Shown here in pieces: positions 44,322 through 56,285 of a stretch of DNA of 64,000 bases. Position 1 is the first letter of the stretch, and each line of letters starts with the position of its first letter. The translations under genes were made by a program, and so were the position numbers. The DNA is from Polytrichum commune (taxonomy: Eukaryota > Streptophyta > Polytrichopsida > Polytrichales > Polytrichaceae). Under the pieces are notes generated by a model. The model did not search any database and was not told the DNA's origin. It saw nothing but the letters and a program-made list of their open reading frames with translations. The stretch is from assembly GCA_950295325.1 (NCBI GenBank), contig OX485809.1:16370001-16434000 (forward strand), written 5' to 3'.

Positions 44322-47300
44322 CACGACGCAGTATAGTGGCAAGTTTCAATATGCAGGTCAATATTCAACCTGACCATTTGCATTTTTTGAAGATTTGGGA
44401 CAATCAAGGTTTTGAGACTGCAGTTTATAGGCCACTAGAATTCAAGTTACATTCTTTTTTTGAATGGTTTCAACAAGCTCTTTTTCATACAGGTGTAGGA
44501 AAGTTTTGAGAATGAATTGTTGATGATTATTGTTGATGCCTGTCAAGTTTATTACTAGGCTGTATGTAGGCTGATTTGCAATGTCATCTGATTTATGAAT
44601 TGGAGATGTGAGCAATTCCATTGAAACTTTTGCTTTTGTGTCTATTGCAGTTACTGGAACTGTAGACGTTTGGATCAAAGATAAGGGTACTGTCAAACCG
44701 CCTGGGCTTTCAACACCACAGTAAGATTTTTATTTCAACACAAATCAATAGCTCTTTTGGAGTACTCATGCAGTGTAAGAGCTACATAGGTGGAAGAGTG
44801 TGAACAGCAACTGAAAGGTTCTGATGATTTGTTTTTTCTTGCTAAAGTATGGATTGAAATCCAACAACTGATGTTTAGACAGCTTTTGTTGCAGGTGGGA
44901 GACAAGTGTCATCACTCCTAGCGCCACATTTTATTTAAATTCTGTGTAAATGCCCTGGTGCTGGGCATGCAAGTTGCTTGTTCTTGGGAAACTTGGATAA
45001 AGTGAAAGTTTTTATTGAAAATCAGTGTTGGGTTCTTTTGCCTAAATTGCTCAGAAAATCTGCATTCAACTGTTTTCAGAGGAAGGATGTCTGCAAGGGA
45101 AGAGAAAAAAGGGTCTGGCTGCTGAGTGTGCATACTTATCTCTATATTTTGCAGAGGATGTGAATGTTCATTCACTCTCTGCTTCTGGGAAAGAATCTGA
45201 AATCCTGAAGATGTACTGGAGAGGACCCTGAGAACCTGTTGATGTAAATTCAAGTATCAGACTGCTTGGGGACTACCTAAATAGGTCAATGTGGAATGCA
45301 TCAAGACTATGTCACAAGAACTACCACGTGGCTTATTGACATAGTTTTGAAGTAGTTTTGATGTCATAACATCTGTTGATTGCACTAGGTACTCACAGTA
45401 TCCCATTGCACTAGGAACTTAATAATTTCAGTCCTCATGATGAGTGGTGTTACAAGGATAAGTAGTTCATCTCTTTGGGTAAAGATATTTTCTGCGAGAA
45501 ACAATTAGCAAGTTTGTTCAGCACATTGTGAAAACATCAAAATGAAGAAACGCATTGCATTTGTATCCTTGTAGTGTGGAGGTATTAGGCATGTGAGGAC
45601 AGGATTTCCGCCCTTTTGTCATTGTCTTGCAAATCCTATAAAGCAGCCCCAATACTGTAAAGCGTCCACCTTAGATCCATGGCCTTGATGATTGCAGAAA
45701 GGGGTTGGATACACCAACCGCAAACTTTGTTGTAATAAAGCTCGAGGTCAGCTCTGTTGGGAACCACAGGCAAAAAGAAATGCTACATAAAAGTTGTGTA
45801 AAGTAATTACTGGGGAAGAACTTACTTCATGTTACAAGAAGGTGCTTTAAATAAATAAACATATCCGTGTTAACTTTGAGAGTCAGTGTTAAGCAGAGCC
45901 AGGATTGAAATGCTTGCAGACAGTACCAGAACAGATGTACCCTGGCAGAGTCTCTCATCATTGAAGGATCATAGAACATTGTCAGGAATTCAAGATCCAG
46001 GGTTTGGCAGTCCTCGTGAGTCCTGACATTCTCGGACCTCCTTTGGACAACGTCAATCATAAACAAAGATTGCAGAAATTCTAAAGTAAAGGTGCTACCA
46101 ATCCACGTGACTTGGTGGCCAAACCCCAGTTTACATTACCTAACAGGTTAACCACCTGACCTCTGGGAATCGCCAGGAAGCCTTAAACCTAAATACTGCA
46201 TAACAAAACCTTCAGTGCAACCATTGACTTGAAGACCTTGTACCGCATCCCAAAAGAATGAGATCGAACTTCGAAGAGACCACCTCAAAGGTAACTTCAG
46301 ATTTAATAAATGCGGCATTTAGTCAGGTTTTAGTAGGAATTGGAAAATGAGCAATGAACGGGGAGAACCGACTGCTACTTACAGATGAACTGGTTCAGTT
46401 TGAGAAATAACCAGTTGAAATTCAAAACTTCAGGAAAATTACTACTCATTCTAGATTAATGTAAAAAATATACCTCAAATAAATAAAGAAAAACCGAAAA
46501 ATGTCTAACATATTACTGGTTGGACTTGGAAACACTGGGATCTCAACTGATTATGCCCAAAAATGTCCCCGGACACTGAAGTGGAGAATAGCCTCCTGTA
46601 AACTCACAACTACAGTCTTACCTATTCAAAAGCCGGAAAAAGAAAAATTCTGGTGATATGAGCACTGCGATGCCTCCGTGGACAGACCTTGATTGCAGGC
46701 TGGTTGCAGGAAGGGCACGGAGGAAGTGCCTGCCGGCAGGCTTTGCTTCATCATTGCATGTAAGTACCAGTTAGTACATATAGAAGCAGACAGAGTCACT
46801 GAGTCGCCAAACACTTCAGAAGCATCTTTTAAAGTTCACCGTCCTCGCCTGCGTTAAGTTCTGTCGCTGTGCACTCGTGCAATTCTTCATGTAAGGGATG
46901 TAAGTAAGTAGGTATGTTATGATGATGTAACCTAAGTCAGCGCAATTTTAAGGATCGGAACACTGACTTACGTGTCGGAAAGGGAGGAAATCGATCTGGG
47001 CATGCTTGCTTGCTTGGGATTGGTGGATGCATCATGCATAAAGTTCTAGGTTCTGGGTTCTGCCAGGGTTCTTGGACTTGGACGCCGTTATGATAACTCT
47101 TCGTCTTCCGTATCCTCCCTCTGTTTGACTTCCATTGCGCTTACTTGCTCTAATTTGTACCTACGCTTTCTGGTTCAAGAATTGAGGATTATGCACAATT
47201 GCAATTTGCATCGGTTAGGGAAGTATAGACAGAGAACTTCACATAGGTTAACATGCTCCAAGAGACTTGAGTTGAAGGTCTAAATCTAGAAAATAGGCTA

Positions 47301-47790
47301 GGCCAGGCTTCCATTCCACTTGCTCTTACTGCTACCGACGGTTTCTGGTTCAAGATTTCAGGGTTATGCGCAATTATGCATCATCAGTGTGGATCAGTGA
47401 GGGAAGAAGTGCAATATTCGTTGATAGAACTTCACATAAGCTTAAGTTAGAGAACGGTTCAAGAAACTTGAGTTGAATGGGTTAAATATAGAAATTAGGC
47501 TAGACTAGGCTATGTACAATTTGTTTAATTTTCTTTCTCCTCACGACTTCGTCCCCTTATCACTTCGAAGTCTTGCTCATCGGTGGTAAGATTACCATGA
47601 CAAGAGATCGATGAAACCGGTTACCAACTCAGGGTTTTCGTTATATATCATCTTGTCCTGCAATCTGCGTTTTCCTCGGCAAGATTTTCTCGAGGTCAAA
47701 AGATTTTGAAGAAAGTCACGTCGAAGTCAAACCTTCGCAATCTGTGCGTCAGAGTCCGGTGGCTTTGGGTTGAGCCGCCGAGGTGTTCAC
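44322..47790. other. GCP1 3' flank and spacer
   Basis: No gene is supported. It contains the R2 repeat copy (46350-46580), and otherwise AT-rich to mixed sequence. The last kilobase becomes less AT-rich toward the promoter of the PAN-cyclophilin gene. Confidence 0.5.
46350..46580 (+). repeat. Dispersed repeat family R2, copy 2
   Basis: Direct copy of 5641-5850. Shared words are ACGGGGAGAACCGAC (ATGGGGAGAACTGAC in copy 1), TAAATAAAGAAAAACCGAAA and GATTATGCCCAAAAATGTCC. Confidence 0.6.
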
Positions 47791-47797
47791 TATATAT
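47791..47797 (+). promoter_or_regulatory. Candidate TATA box of the PAN-cyclophilin gene
   Basis: TATATAT followed by CCC, about 700 bp before the chosen ATG. If used, the leader is long and holds several short upstream reading frames, including 48361-48435. Confidence 0.3.
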
Positions 47798-48402
47798 CCC
47801 TTTTTCTTGGCTTCATCCACCGTTCATGAGTGCTCCCACTATCCTCCGCCAATCATTTTGCTTTTGTTGTTCGTCGGTGCTCTAGGATTTCGATTTGTGG
47901 GGGAACTTGTTGCGTCGGTGAACTGCCTTTTTTCCTTTTTCCTTTTTCCTGTTTCTCGATGTACTGACATCTTTGGACAGTTGTAACTTCCCCTCAATCT
48001 TCTCAATCACGTCTGTGACTTTTTCTGTGTAATTTTCCCTACATTATTCGTTCAGATCGACGTAGGGAGTTTCTGTGAATTCTCACTTACCAGGTGTCAC
48101 TAAACCATCTGAAGGGATAGGCTGAGAATCCCAAAGATCCACACTTTTTGCTTGGCATGTGATCAACTCGCCTCTAAAGCGGTTGTCGACAAACATCATC
48201 GTCATCATCTCCGGAGCACACCAGATTGCTGCGAGAGTTCGTTCGACCACTAAAGGTTGTGCTTCTGCTCCTTGTGCAGATCAGTCTGCTGATCCAATTT
48301 GAAGATCTCACATCATCGTTTCTTTGGACCGAGGAGCATATGATTTATGTTGATTGATTTATGAAGGCAACAAGTTTAAGCGATTTTGTGATGACACATG
48401 AT

Positions 48403-48438
48403 TACCTAATGTGCAATTATTATTTCGCACATTAGGTA
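48403..48438 (+). promoter_or_regulatory. Perfect 12-bp stem-loop just before the start codon
   Basis: TACCTAATGTGC and GCACATTAGGTA flank a 12-base loop. The right arm ends 50 nt upstream of the ATG at 48489. It also spans the end of a short upstream frame (48361-48435). It may affect translation of the leader or may be chance. Confidence 0.4.
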
Positions 48439-48488
48439 GTTTGGTTGATTGGATCTTGAAATTATCATTGTTTGATCAAGTGGGGGCT

Positions 48489-51400
48489 ATGGCAAAGCGG
48501 TTGCATGAGAGCGGTGGGAGATGGCGAAGCTCTCTCATGCTATTTGTGCTTTTCTTCACATGCTTAGCCTCATACCTTACATTTACTCCGTTATTTCGGA
48601 ATTTTTCTTCCTCCCCGACTATCTACACTCGCACCATGGGATATGTGACAAAGGAAACTCTGGATGACGTGAAGGGAGAGTGCTGTAGAGGTTTAGAGCA
48701 CACGGAGTTTTGGTCGGAGGCTGTCAACTGGGGCAACGATTTCTTGCTCAACTCCTCCCAGATGTGTTGCAACGCTTGTAAGAAGAACAACAAGTGCAAT
48801 TCCTGGGTTTACTGTGGTGATGAAGTCAAGTGCGGAACTATGTACCGCCAGGTATACACCTAACATATTCATTCCTCAATTTCTTCCTTCCCAAGTTCGA
48901 ATGATGATTCAAAGACTCATCAAGGGTTTAACATAAGATAAATGGGCCGTATGTGGTTTTTTTTTTGCTGCTTACTACCTTATACTAGTCAGATTTGCGA
49001 GGTTGGCATTCTGTGGGTCCGCAAGTGTATCTGAAGAAGCCTGGTGCAACTGCAATTATGATGATGACTATTGAGCCTAGAATAGTTAACAAATTTGAGC
49101 ATGTAGTCCAATCCCTTGAGACAGACCTATTTTTGGTGTTCATTCTTAGATCTGTATCTCACCACCCGCCACTCAAATATAGGTGTCCAACTACGATAAG
49201 TTACTGAATTAGGCCCAATTTCTGATAAGGTAGATGGGCCTTATGTGGTTATGTTTTTGCTGTTTGCCACCTTGCATTATTTGGATTTGCGAGGTTGAAG
49301 TTTCTGTATGTCCGCAAATGTAATTGAAGAAGCCAGGTGCAATCTCAAAAAGATTTGGAGCTAATCTCGAATTGTTAAGAATTATCAAAGCCATAAGAAG
49401 GCCACGTAGGTCCCCCAATGTAGTACAATCTCTTTTGAGCAGATGTATTTTTTGGTGTTCATTCTTAGATCTGTAGCTAACCAGCTACCACTCAAATAAA
49501 GGTGTCTGATCAAGATAAGTAACCAAAATTTGGCCCGCTTACTGCGTACTCTTCTCTATGTGTGAGAGGGTCCGGAGCCTCTGAAAATGTATCTTATTTC
49601 TTGAAAGGTCTGTCAAATCTGGAAGTTATTCGCAACCTTCCAATCTGGAGCGGTGGAATAGATTTTTCAAGCCAATGCATCTGTGTTTGTAGTTATTCTT
49701 AATCCCTTGAAGTTCCTCTTTCTTGCTGAAGATTCACAATAGTTAGAGATAAATTTGTAATGTAAACTTATTGAATGGAATCAATTAAGCTATCCTTCAT
49801 TCCTATTGTATTCTTCTTTCAATATTATGTATCATCAATCTGATGCATCAGTTTTATGAGCTATTTTGTTTTTTGAATGCAGTGCTGGTTAAAGAGGCAG
49901 AAGGACCAATTTGAACCTGAAATTCATGACGCAAGCCCATCAGTGGCCTGGACTTCTGGTCTTGTCTTCGACCCAGATTCTGTAAGTGTCTACTCCAATT
50001 TGCCAGAGTAAAATTTTCTCAAAAGCATTATATTTTAATTCGTGATGTATGACGATGATTGATCAACAATTTAGTTATTGAATACCTGCTGTAATGCTGA
50101 TATGCAGGCCACAAATTGCTCGAAGCCCTAACCTTTAAATTTACAATTAAATTGATCAAAGTTTGACTGTTGCACCATTGAACATGGTATCAAGTGAAAG
50201 GAAAGAAAAAAACCGGGTGGGTGTTTGACAACAGGGGATTGTGGAGCTTGTCATGGATTCCGCAACTGTTCGTATGGAGGTAAGCTCATCACAGCCTTCT
50301 TTATCACTGTTGACTTGATTATTGAAAAAAGAGCGACATGTGATGATGTTTCACATCATCATTGAAGTAAGGTAGGTGGGCCTAACTCGATCACTCATCT
50401 TAAATGGACACCTATATTTGAGTCGTGAATCTAAGAACGGACTCCAAAAAGATATATGCTTAAAACAGATGGGACCACGTGCAAAAAACTTGTTAACCAT
50501 TCTAGGCTCAATAGTTGGCATAAATGGCAGGTCCTATATGTTCATTTCATGAGAAAGAGTCTTTATTTTGATAATGAATATGTTTTCCATATGAGCTCCG
50601 AAATTCATGAGGAAAGTGAGTATAGAAAGCATCTTGCATGTTTTATGTCTTGTGAGAGATGGGTGCAAAGCTTAAAGTGTCTCTTTAAGACATGCTTACC
50701 TTAATCCTAAAATGCATGGGCCCATTTCTAAAAAGTCAAAGCACTACATACGAGTAATTTTTGAAGGAGTGCAAATTTTGAAGTAGAATCCTCCATAAGT
50801 AGGCAATTGTACATTGAAGCTATAACCAAAATTTCAACATGATTGGACCATATTTGGATTAGTTATGAACTTTTGCATGTAAAAGAGATAAAATTGAAAA
50901 TAAATATACTATAAGCATAAAACTTCATCCAAAATTTCATTTGTGGTTGAGATATTATGCATTCATTAGTATGTAAGAAGATTCAAAGCAAAAAGTTACA
51001 AGAGACACATGATTGAAGCATCCCTAGAATTTGGTTTTCATTTTGGACACTCAAATTTCAATGTTTTCAACGGTGTAGAATCTACCGATGAGGTCTTTTG
51101 CTCAATCCCAACAGTCAAAAAATGTATTGTATTCTAACTTAAACATCTTGTGAAAGGAGTATCTCCATCAGAGGTTTGGAATTAGATATTCTGGCCCTTT
51201 CACCTTAAATTGACCACTTTGTAGTTGCCCAAGCTATTAAGGGCTAACTAATGCCTAACTTTTGTGGTTCCTTATCTTGCACCACAGTTGAATGGGAATT
51301 TGGGAGAAGCGTTTTATTGACTTATTGACTTGCGGAAGTGAAACTAATTTGTTGTAACATTTTGTTGTAATTGTTGCATTAATATGACCGGATGGGTGCA

Positions 51401-52711
51401 GCTATTACCAGATTGTGCACCAAATTCAGTGCAATACATTCTTCAGCTTTTGAAGATGGGCCACTGCGCAGGCTGCCGCTTTTATCGTGCAGAGGGGCGT
51501 GGAGAACTTTGGGACCCCGAAGGCAATCATATTGCAAAGGTAGAATAAATATGGCTTCTAGAAGACCTTGCAAAGAACTCTCGGTGATGTCTTCTATTGT
51601 TATTTTACTTTTTCTTCATTGGCTCATTGGAAAAAATAGATACCTTTTGACACTCCCAAAATTACCTATATTTAAGTATTATGCGGTTAGGTGTGTGTCC
51701 AAAAATGGACATTGATAAAGCATTTGTATAACAGAGATTCAACCACATGATCAAAATTTGCTAAATTTTTCTAGGTACAATAGTCAACATAAGGGGGAAT
51801 GTATGTGACCATTTAAGAGAATCTTCATTTTGATAAAGATATTTCTATGAGCTCCAAAAATTATGAGGTAAATGGCTATGACCTTGATGTGAAGTTCTTA
51901 ATCATCTCGTGCTAATCTTGTTCAGTCTTTGGGAAGTGGGCTAATTGGAACAAGTAACCATTTAAGACCCAACTACCTTACTTTGAATGGAGATTAAATC
52001 TTAGAGTGATCATACACTATTATGATGTAGTTTCAGTCAATACTACAATTGCAGGTGATACTCGGTTTGCCTCTTTAACTTTGCCTCTTTCAGGTGATAC
52101 TCGGTGTTTTGTGATGCTTTTGGATTGAATGCTGGACTTACTTCCATTTTGGGGTCAATTTGGGGTTGCTTATCATCTTGTACTTATCATGTGTTCAATA
52201 TCTTAGGAGAAGTGGGCTAATTGAAACAAGTAATCGTTTGAGACCCAATTACCTTCATCTTGAATGGAGGTTAGGTTTTATACTAAAAAACACTGTTTTG
52301 TTGTTTCTGTTAATGCTACAATTTCAGGTGATTCTCAGTTTGGATTGAAAGCTGACCTTACTTTTCTTTGGGGTCCAGATGAGTACTGGTCCACCATATG
52401 CAGTAATTCAGGGTACATTGGAAGTGCAATATGTTCCATTCAAAGAGATACCCAGAGAATCACAACCAGCAATTAAGAGAGGCATGGTGGGCTGGGTGGG
52501 CACGGGACCAGATTTTTTCATCAGTTTAGTCGATCATGATGAATGGCCGCACAAGCACACTGTCTTTGCCACTGTTTTGGAGGCAGATATGCCTCTCTTA
52601 GAAAACATTGCCAATCTGCCCACAAATCTCACCTCCTGGATGGGGGTCAATGTAGCAGTCCTTCTTGACCCTGTAAGTTTGAAACTGCAAAGACCCACAA
52701 CAAAGGTATGA
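48489..52711 (+). CDS. Membrane-anchored PAN/apple-like plus cyclophilin-like protein, five exons
   Basis: Exons: 48489-48851, 49883-49981, 50235-50279, 51402-51539 and 52379-52711, all in phase 0, giving 325 aa. Residues about 14-36 form one hydrophobic segment after a basic N-terminus (MAKRLHESGGRWR), as in a type II membrane or Golgi protein. A cysteine-rich PAN/apple-like region follows: CCRGLEHTEFW, GNDFLLNSSQMCCNACKKNN, CNSWVYCG, then CWLKRQ. The C-terminal half resembles cyclophilins: FYRAEGRGELWD, YAVIQGTLEVQ, RGMVGWVGTGPDFFISLVD, EWPHKHTVFATV and MPLLENIANLP. The FF, tryptophan and histidine of the PPIase site are present, but the usual NTNGSQ loop is missing. Substrate and PPIase activity are unknown. 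The GTG at 48411 opens the same frame, but 48489 is the first ATG. Introns 1, 3 and 4 are filled with R1 repeats. Confidence 0.88.
48931..49535 (+). repeat. Tandem duplication carrying R1 repeats in intron 1 of the PAN-cyclophilin gene
   Basis: Units 48931-49219 and 49220-49535. Each starts AA.G.TA.ATGGGCC.TATGTGG and holds TTTGCTGCTTACTACC/TTTGCTGTTTGCCACC, TTTGCGAGGTTG, GTCCGCAA.TGTA, GTCCAATC/GTACAATC and ATTCTTAGATCTGTA. They end with CACTCAAATA.AGGTGTC. Units differ at many sites, so the event is not recent. Confidence 0.7.
50380..50640 (-). repeat. Dispersed repeat family R1, reversed copy in intron 3
   Basis: Plus strand shows GGTGGGCCTAACTCGATCAC, CACCTATATTTGAGTCGTGA, ATCTAAGAACGGACTCCAAA and AACCATTCTAGGCTCAATAG. 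This is the reverse complement of the 49066-49219 order, continuing into TTTGATAATGAATATG and GAGCTCCGAAATTCATGAGG. Confidence 0.65.
51650..52383. repeat. R1-derived segment duplicated up to the exon 5 acceptor
   Basis: A reversed R1 copy (51650-51990) runs into a direct duplication, 51942-52165 and 52217-52383. Both copies hold GTGGGCTAATTG.AACAAGTAA, TTTGAATGGAG/TCTTGAATGGAG, AATACTACAATTGCAGGTGA/AATGCTACAATTTCAGGTGA and GGATTGAA.GCTG.ACTTACTT, then TTGGGGTC. Only the second copy ends in the AG used for exon 5. Confidence 0.65.
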
Positions 52712-52718
52712 TGGAGTC

Positions 52719-52746
52719 TTATTATTATTATTATTATTATTATTAT
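52719..52746. repeat. (ATT)n microsatellite
   Basis: About nine uninterrupted ATT units directly after the stop codon region of the PAN-cyclophilin gene. Confidence 0.9.
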
Positions 52747-54049
52747 TTCCACTTCGAGGTAAAAAAGGTGCTTATAGGTAGAAAAATAGTGCTGTAGATA
52801 GGACATGTAACTGTATCATACAGGCTATGAAATTGATAATGGCAGTGAGTTCCTTCCATCATTCTCATTCACTTCAGTCAATCATGATGAAAGCGAGTTA
52901 AGACCTAAATGTTTGAGAATCATTTTATATTGAAGAACATCTGTTTGATTTTGTACATTTTGATTTAACATCTGTTTGATTTGAGCCTTTGAAGGTAGCA
53001 GTGTTCTTAACTTTGTAAGTTTGAAACTGCAAAAATCTGCAGAGAAAATATTATCTGGAGTAATATAATTTTCATGATGAGGTAAAAGGTGCTCATAGAC
53101 GAATTGATAGATAGATACTGTTGTAGATAGGACATGTATTTTACTAGTTTAGACCCATGCCATCTTAGCTCGTTGCACATGTCCATATGGATTAATGTCC
53201 TAGGTCATCCCCTAATTGTCTACTTAGCATGCCATCATCGATGGTCGACCTTTTTGGAATCTTAAACCGGTGACTTTGTCAACATCCACCCACCCTCACC
53301 ATAGGTTGCCAAAATGTATATATGATTATATAGGCTATGAAATTGGTGATGGCAATAAGTTACTTTCATCACTCTCATTTGTCCTTCTGACTTGCAATGT
53401 GTGTCAAGACTTTTATTTGTAAGAAAGTCAATGTAGTTGAGGAACATCCTCTTCACTCTGTGAATCTAGCAGACCTCCAACTTTCTCATGTCTCCTGCTT
53501 CAAGTTTCTATTTTATGACATCTCTTAGGACCAATTACGGGTCTCTCTAAATGCCCCTGACAAGCTTTGCACTCATCAAGCAGCAAGGAGGGGCAGCACC
53601 AAAAAAGCTTGAGCTTGACTTAATTATAATTAATTAGGCTTAATTAATTTGGTAAGCATACTTGTTGATTTAATTGGGGTTATTTACACTTATATTTAAT
53701 CACACTACATTAGTTTGAATGTGTATGAATACTTTGTGATAGTCGAAGGTATTAACTAAATTATTCTAAAATAAGCATACTTAAATAAACACTAATTCTA
53801 GTTCCATTTTAGAATGACAAAGACCCATTCAATGGTAAGTCACAAAAATTATAACCTTAACACTAATGAGGGTTTTGTAATGTTTTTGACTTCCAAGTTA
53901 ATTACATGCTTTATTGACGGTTTCACTTCAAAAAGGAAATCTCAATCAATTGCTTATTTACTCAATGGAAGTGAACATATATATTGGATGTTGGACCTTG
54001 AAAATGAAGTGCACTCAATATGAGTTATATGAGCAAGTGGCCTTCAAGA

Positions 54050-54170
54050 ATGCAAGGGTCAAGCCAAGGTCGGGGGGTTAGGCCAAGGTCAGGGCAAGCT
54101 AGGGTCGGGGGGTTAGACCAAGGTCAAGGCAGGCTGGGGTCGGGGCAAGCCAGGGGCCGAGGCTTAGGCT
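54050..54170 (+). repeat. G-rich minisatellite
   Basis: Units built of CCAAGGTCGGGGGGTTAG and CCAAGGTCAGGGCAAGCT recur about two and a half times with changes such as CCAAGGTCAAGGCAGGCT. Its GC content is far above the surrounding sequence. GGGGGG and GGGG runs give G-quadruplex potential on the plus strand. Confidence 0.7.
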
Positions 54171-56285
54171 TTTTCGGTGCTACCCCTGTCTATTGTCCAA
54201 TAAGTGCAATGCTCGTCGGGGGTGTTTAGAGAGACCCGGCCAACTTCCATGTGAGAATTTGGTCAGCAAAGAGATGAAATGAGGGTTTTTCATTTCTCTG
54301 AAGGTTGTTGTCATTTATTGCCAAAAGCCATGAAAATTTTCATGCCACCTCAGCTTAAGAACCTCGGCAAAAGCTACCTTGGTTAACTATGGGTGGCCAA
54401 GGTCAATCTCCACCCCTGTAGAAGGTACCATTTAAAACCTAAATTCTCAGAAATTCATTCATTCTGAAGAACATCGTCATGTTAAGACCTGTGGTAAATT
54501 ACTGCTGAGGAACAATGTGAAACCCTGAAGGGTGATGCTGAAAATGTCCTTTTGGTAAGACTTTAGAGACTTGATTCACATAGAGGAAAAGGTATGCAGT
54601 GATCAGCAATGACAGGCAGAGTGAGTTGCCCTTAATTGAGTGGGGCATTTCTTAAACTCCTCTATGAAGTCAGTCAATAGGACCTTTAAAAGTCTTGAAA
54701 TAAAGCTTACAAATATTTGCAGCTATAATCAAAAGCTCAGGATTTTGTACAAAAGTGAGTACCACTTTTCGAAGTGCACATGGAGCTAGTTTGTGGATGA
54801 TCAAATAACATGCACATGTACTGTTATCCATGTAATGCGTGTGTTGGTATGAGAGAATAAGTTGAACTATGTAATTTCCATACCCTGACCAAATTACAGT
54901 GAGTACCCAGACTGAGTTGTGGATTTTCAAAGCCTTGAATGAGCAACAACATGCCCTCCTACTTACATTAGCCCACATATAATTGACCTATCAGAAAGTA
55001 AAACTGATTCATAAATATCTGAGAAACATATGCTAACTGGAAACGAAGGACATGCAACTGAAGTTCTAAAATTTTGAATTCTTTGACAAGGGTGTTCAAA
55101 ACAAGAATATTCTAAAATGAGAGGAATACTGGCTCCCTCATGTACAGGCAAATATTGACGAGTAAAATACAACTCAGGTATGCCCACAAAGGCAAAAGCT
55201 GATTACAATGTGTAACCAGGTCAGTCATGGAGGTTTGGTGCTAGGACATGTACATCTGAGAGTGGTTCTAAGGCCTTGGAAGTATGGTAGAGAAACAAGA
55301 GACTGGGGTATAGCACTTTCAGCTGCTCTCCAATCACGATTGTACAATTATCCTCTGCAAGGTTGAGCCTCCACTTTGCTTCCAAAGTCATGTAATTGAA
55401 CTAGACACAAACATCAAGAGGATGCAGCCATGATGTTGTATACGAAAACCCTTCGGTTCATAAGAGTCCTCCAGACTGTATACAAGTAAACACCTTGTCA
55501 GATTGCATACCTCTCCAACAGAGTATCTCAAAATGTACATCTAAGATAACTTTGTCAGATAACCCAAACCCCACACCATAGATAGCTACGCAATTAAAGA
55601 GACCACGAAGTACACTACATAGAATAGAGAGTGTAATTTGGCACACTTGATGGCTCTTGTGAATACTTTACACCGGGATCCAATGCTAGAACCACACATC
55701 AACCTGCATAACTTGCAGCCTGTGTCAACAATAACTACTAGACAGCAGAAATGTAATCAAGAACGAATAATCTACACCAAAGTAGAAAAAGCTCAGGATA
55801 CATAGCGATTGATAAGATCAATACAGTACAATAATTTCAATAAGAACCTGACATGGCTACTACTGGAAGGCATAGAACATATACCAGAGAAGTCTGCATG
55901 TTGATAATAAGGGTGCAGAAGAGAAGTGGTTGAAAGCTGCATGGTGTTTGTTCCATTCGAATCGACAAAGAGCAAGTACTTGAGGCCTCTCTTGATGGCA
56001 TTAGTCAACCTGAAACATCCCAAAAGAGTAATTCCTGCTGCCAGCTGTATGCTTCCAGGATCATCGTAAATCTTTACAATGAGAATTATCACCTGGGGCT
56101 CAATAGACGCTTGCAATCCTGAATACTGAATGGCCATTCTCAAAAAAAAGGTGGTGTAACTCCTCAGCATGTTCAAGGACACTCTTTTCATCAACATCCA
56201 AGGAGACACCACCTCAACTCTGAATGTTTCATCAATTAGATGTCACTAACAAATATGCACACCGTGATGGTACAGGAAGCACCTA

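Larger units (their letters stand above)
52712..56285. other. Spacer between the convergent PAN-cyclophilin and NTR1-type genes
   Basis: The two genes end toward each other. No further gene is supported. It contains an ATT microsatellite (52719-52746), a partial duplicate of the PAN-cyclophilin 3' sequence near 52990-53130 and a G-rich minisatellite (54050-54170). Its right end is the 3' flank of the minus-strand gene. A minus-strand open frame at 55793-56212 shows no known domain. Confidence 0.5.

Noticed and set aside
45827-46066. 79-aa minus-strand open frame near a repeat
   Set aside because: No similarity and located between repeats; treated as chance.
55793-56212. 139-aa minus-strand open frame just downstream of the NTR1-type gene
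   Set aside because: No domain, and the composition looks like a translated 3' flank; more likely untranslated or downstream sequence.
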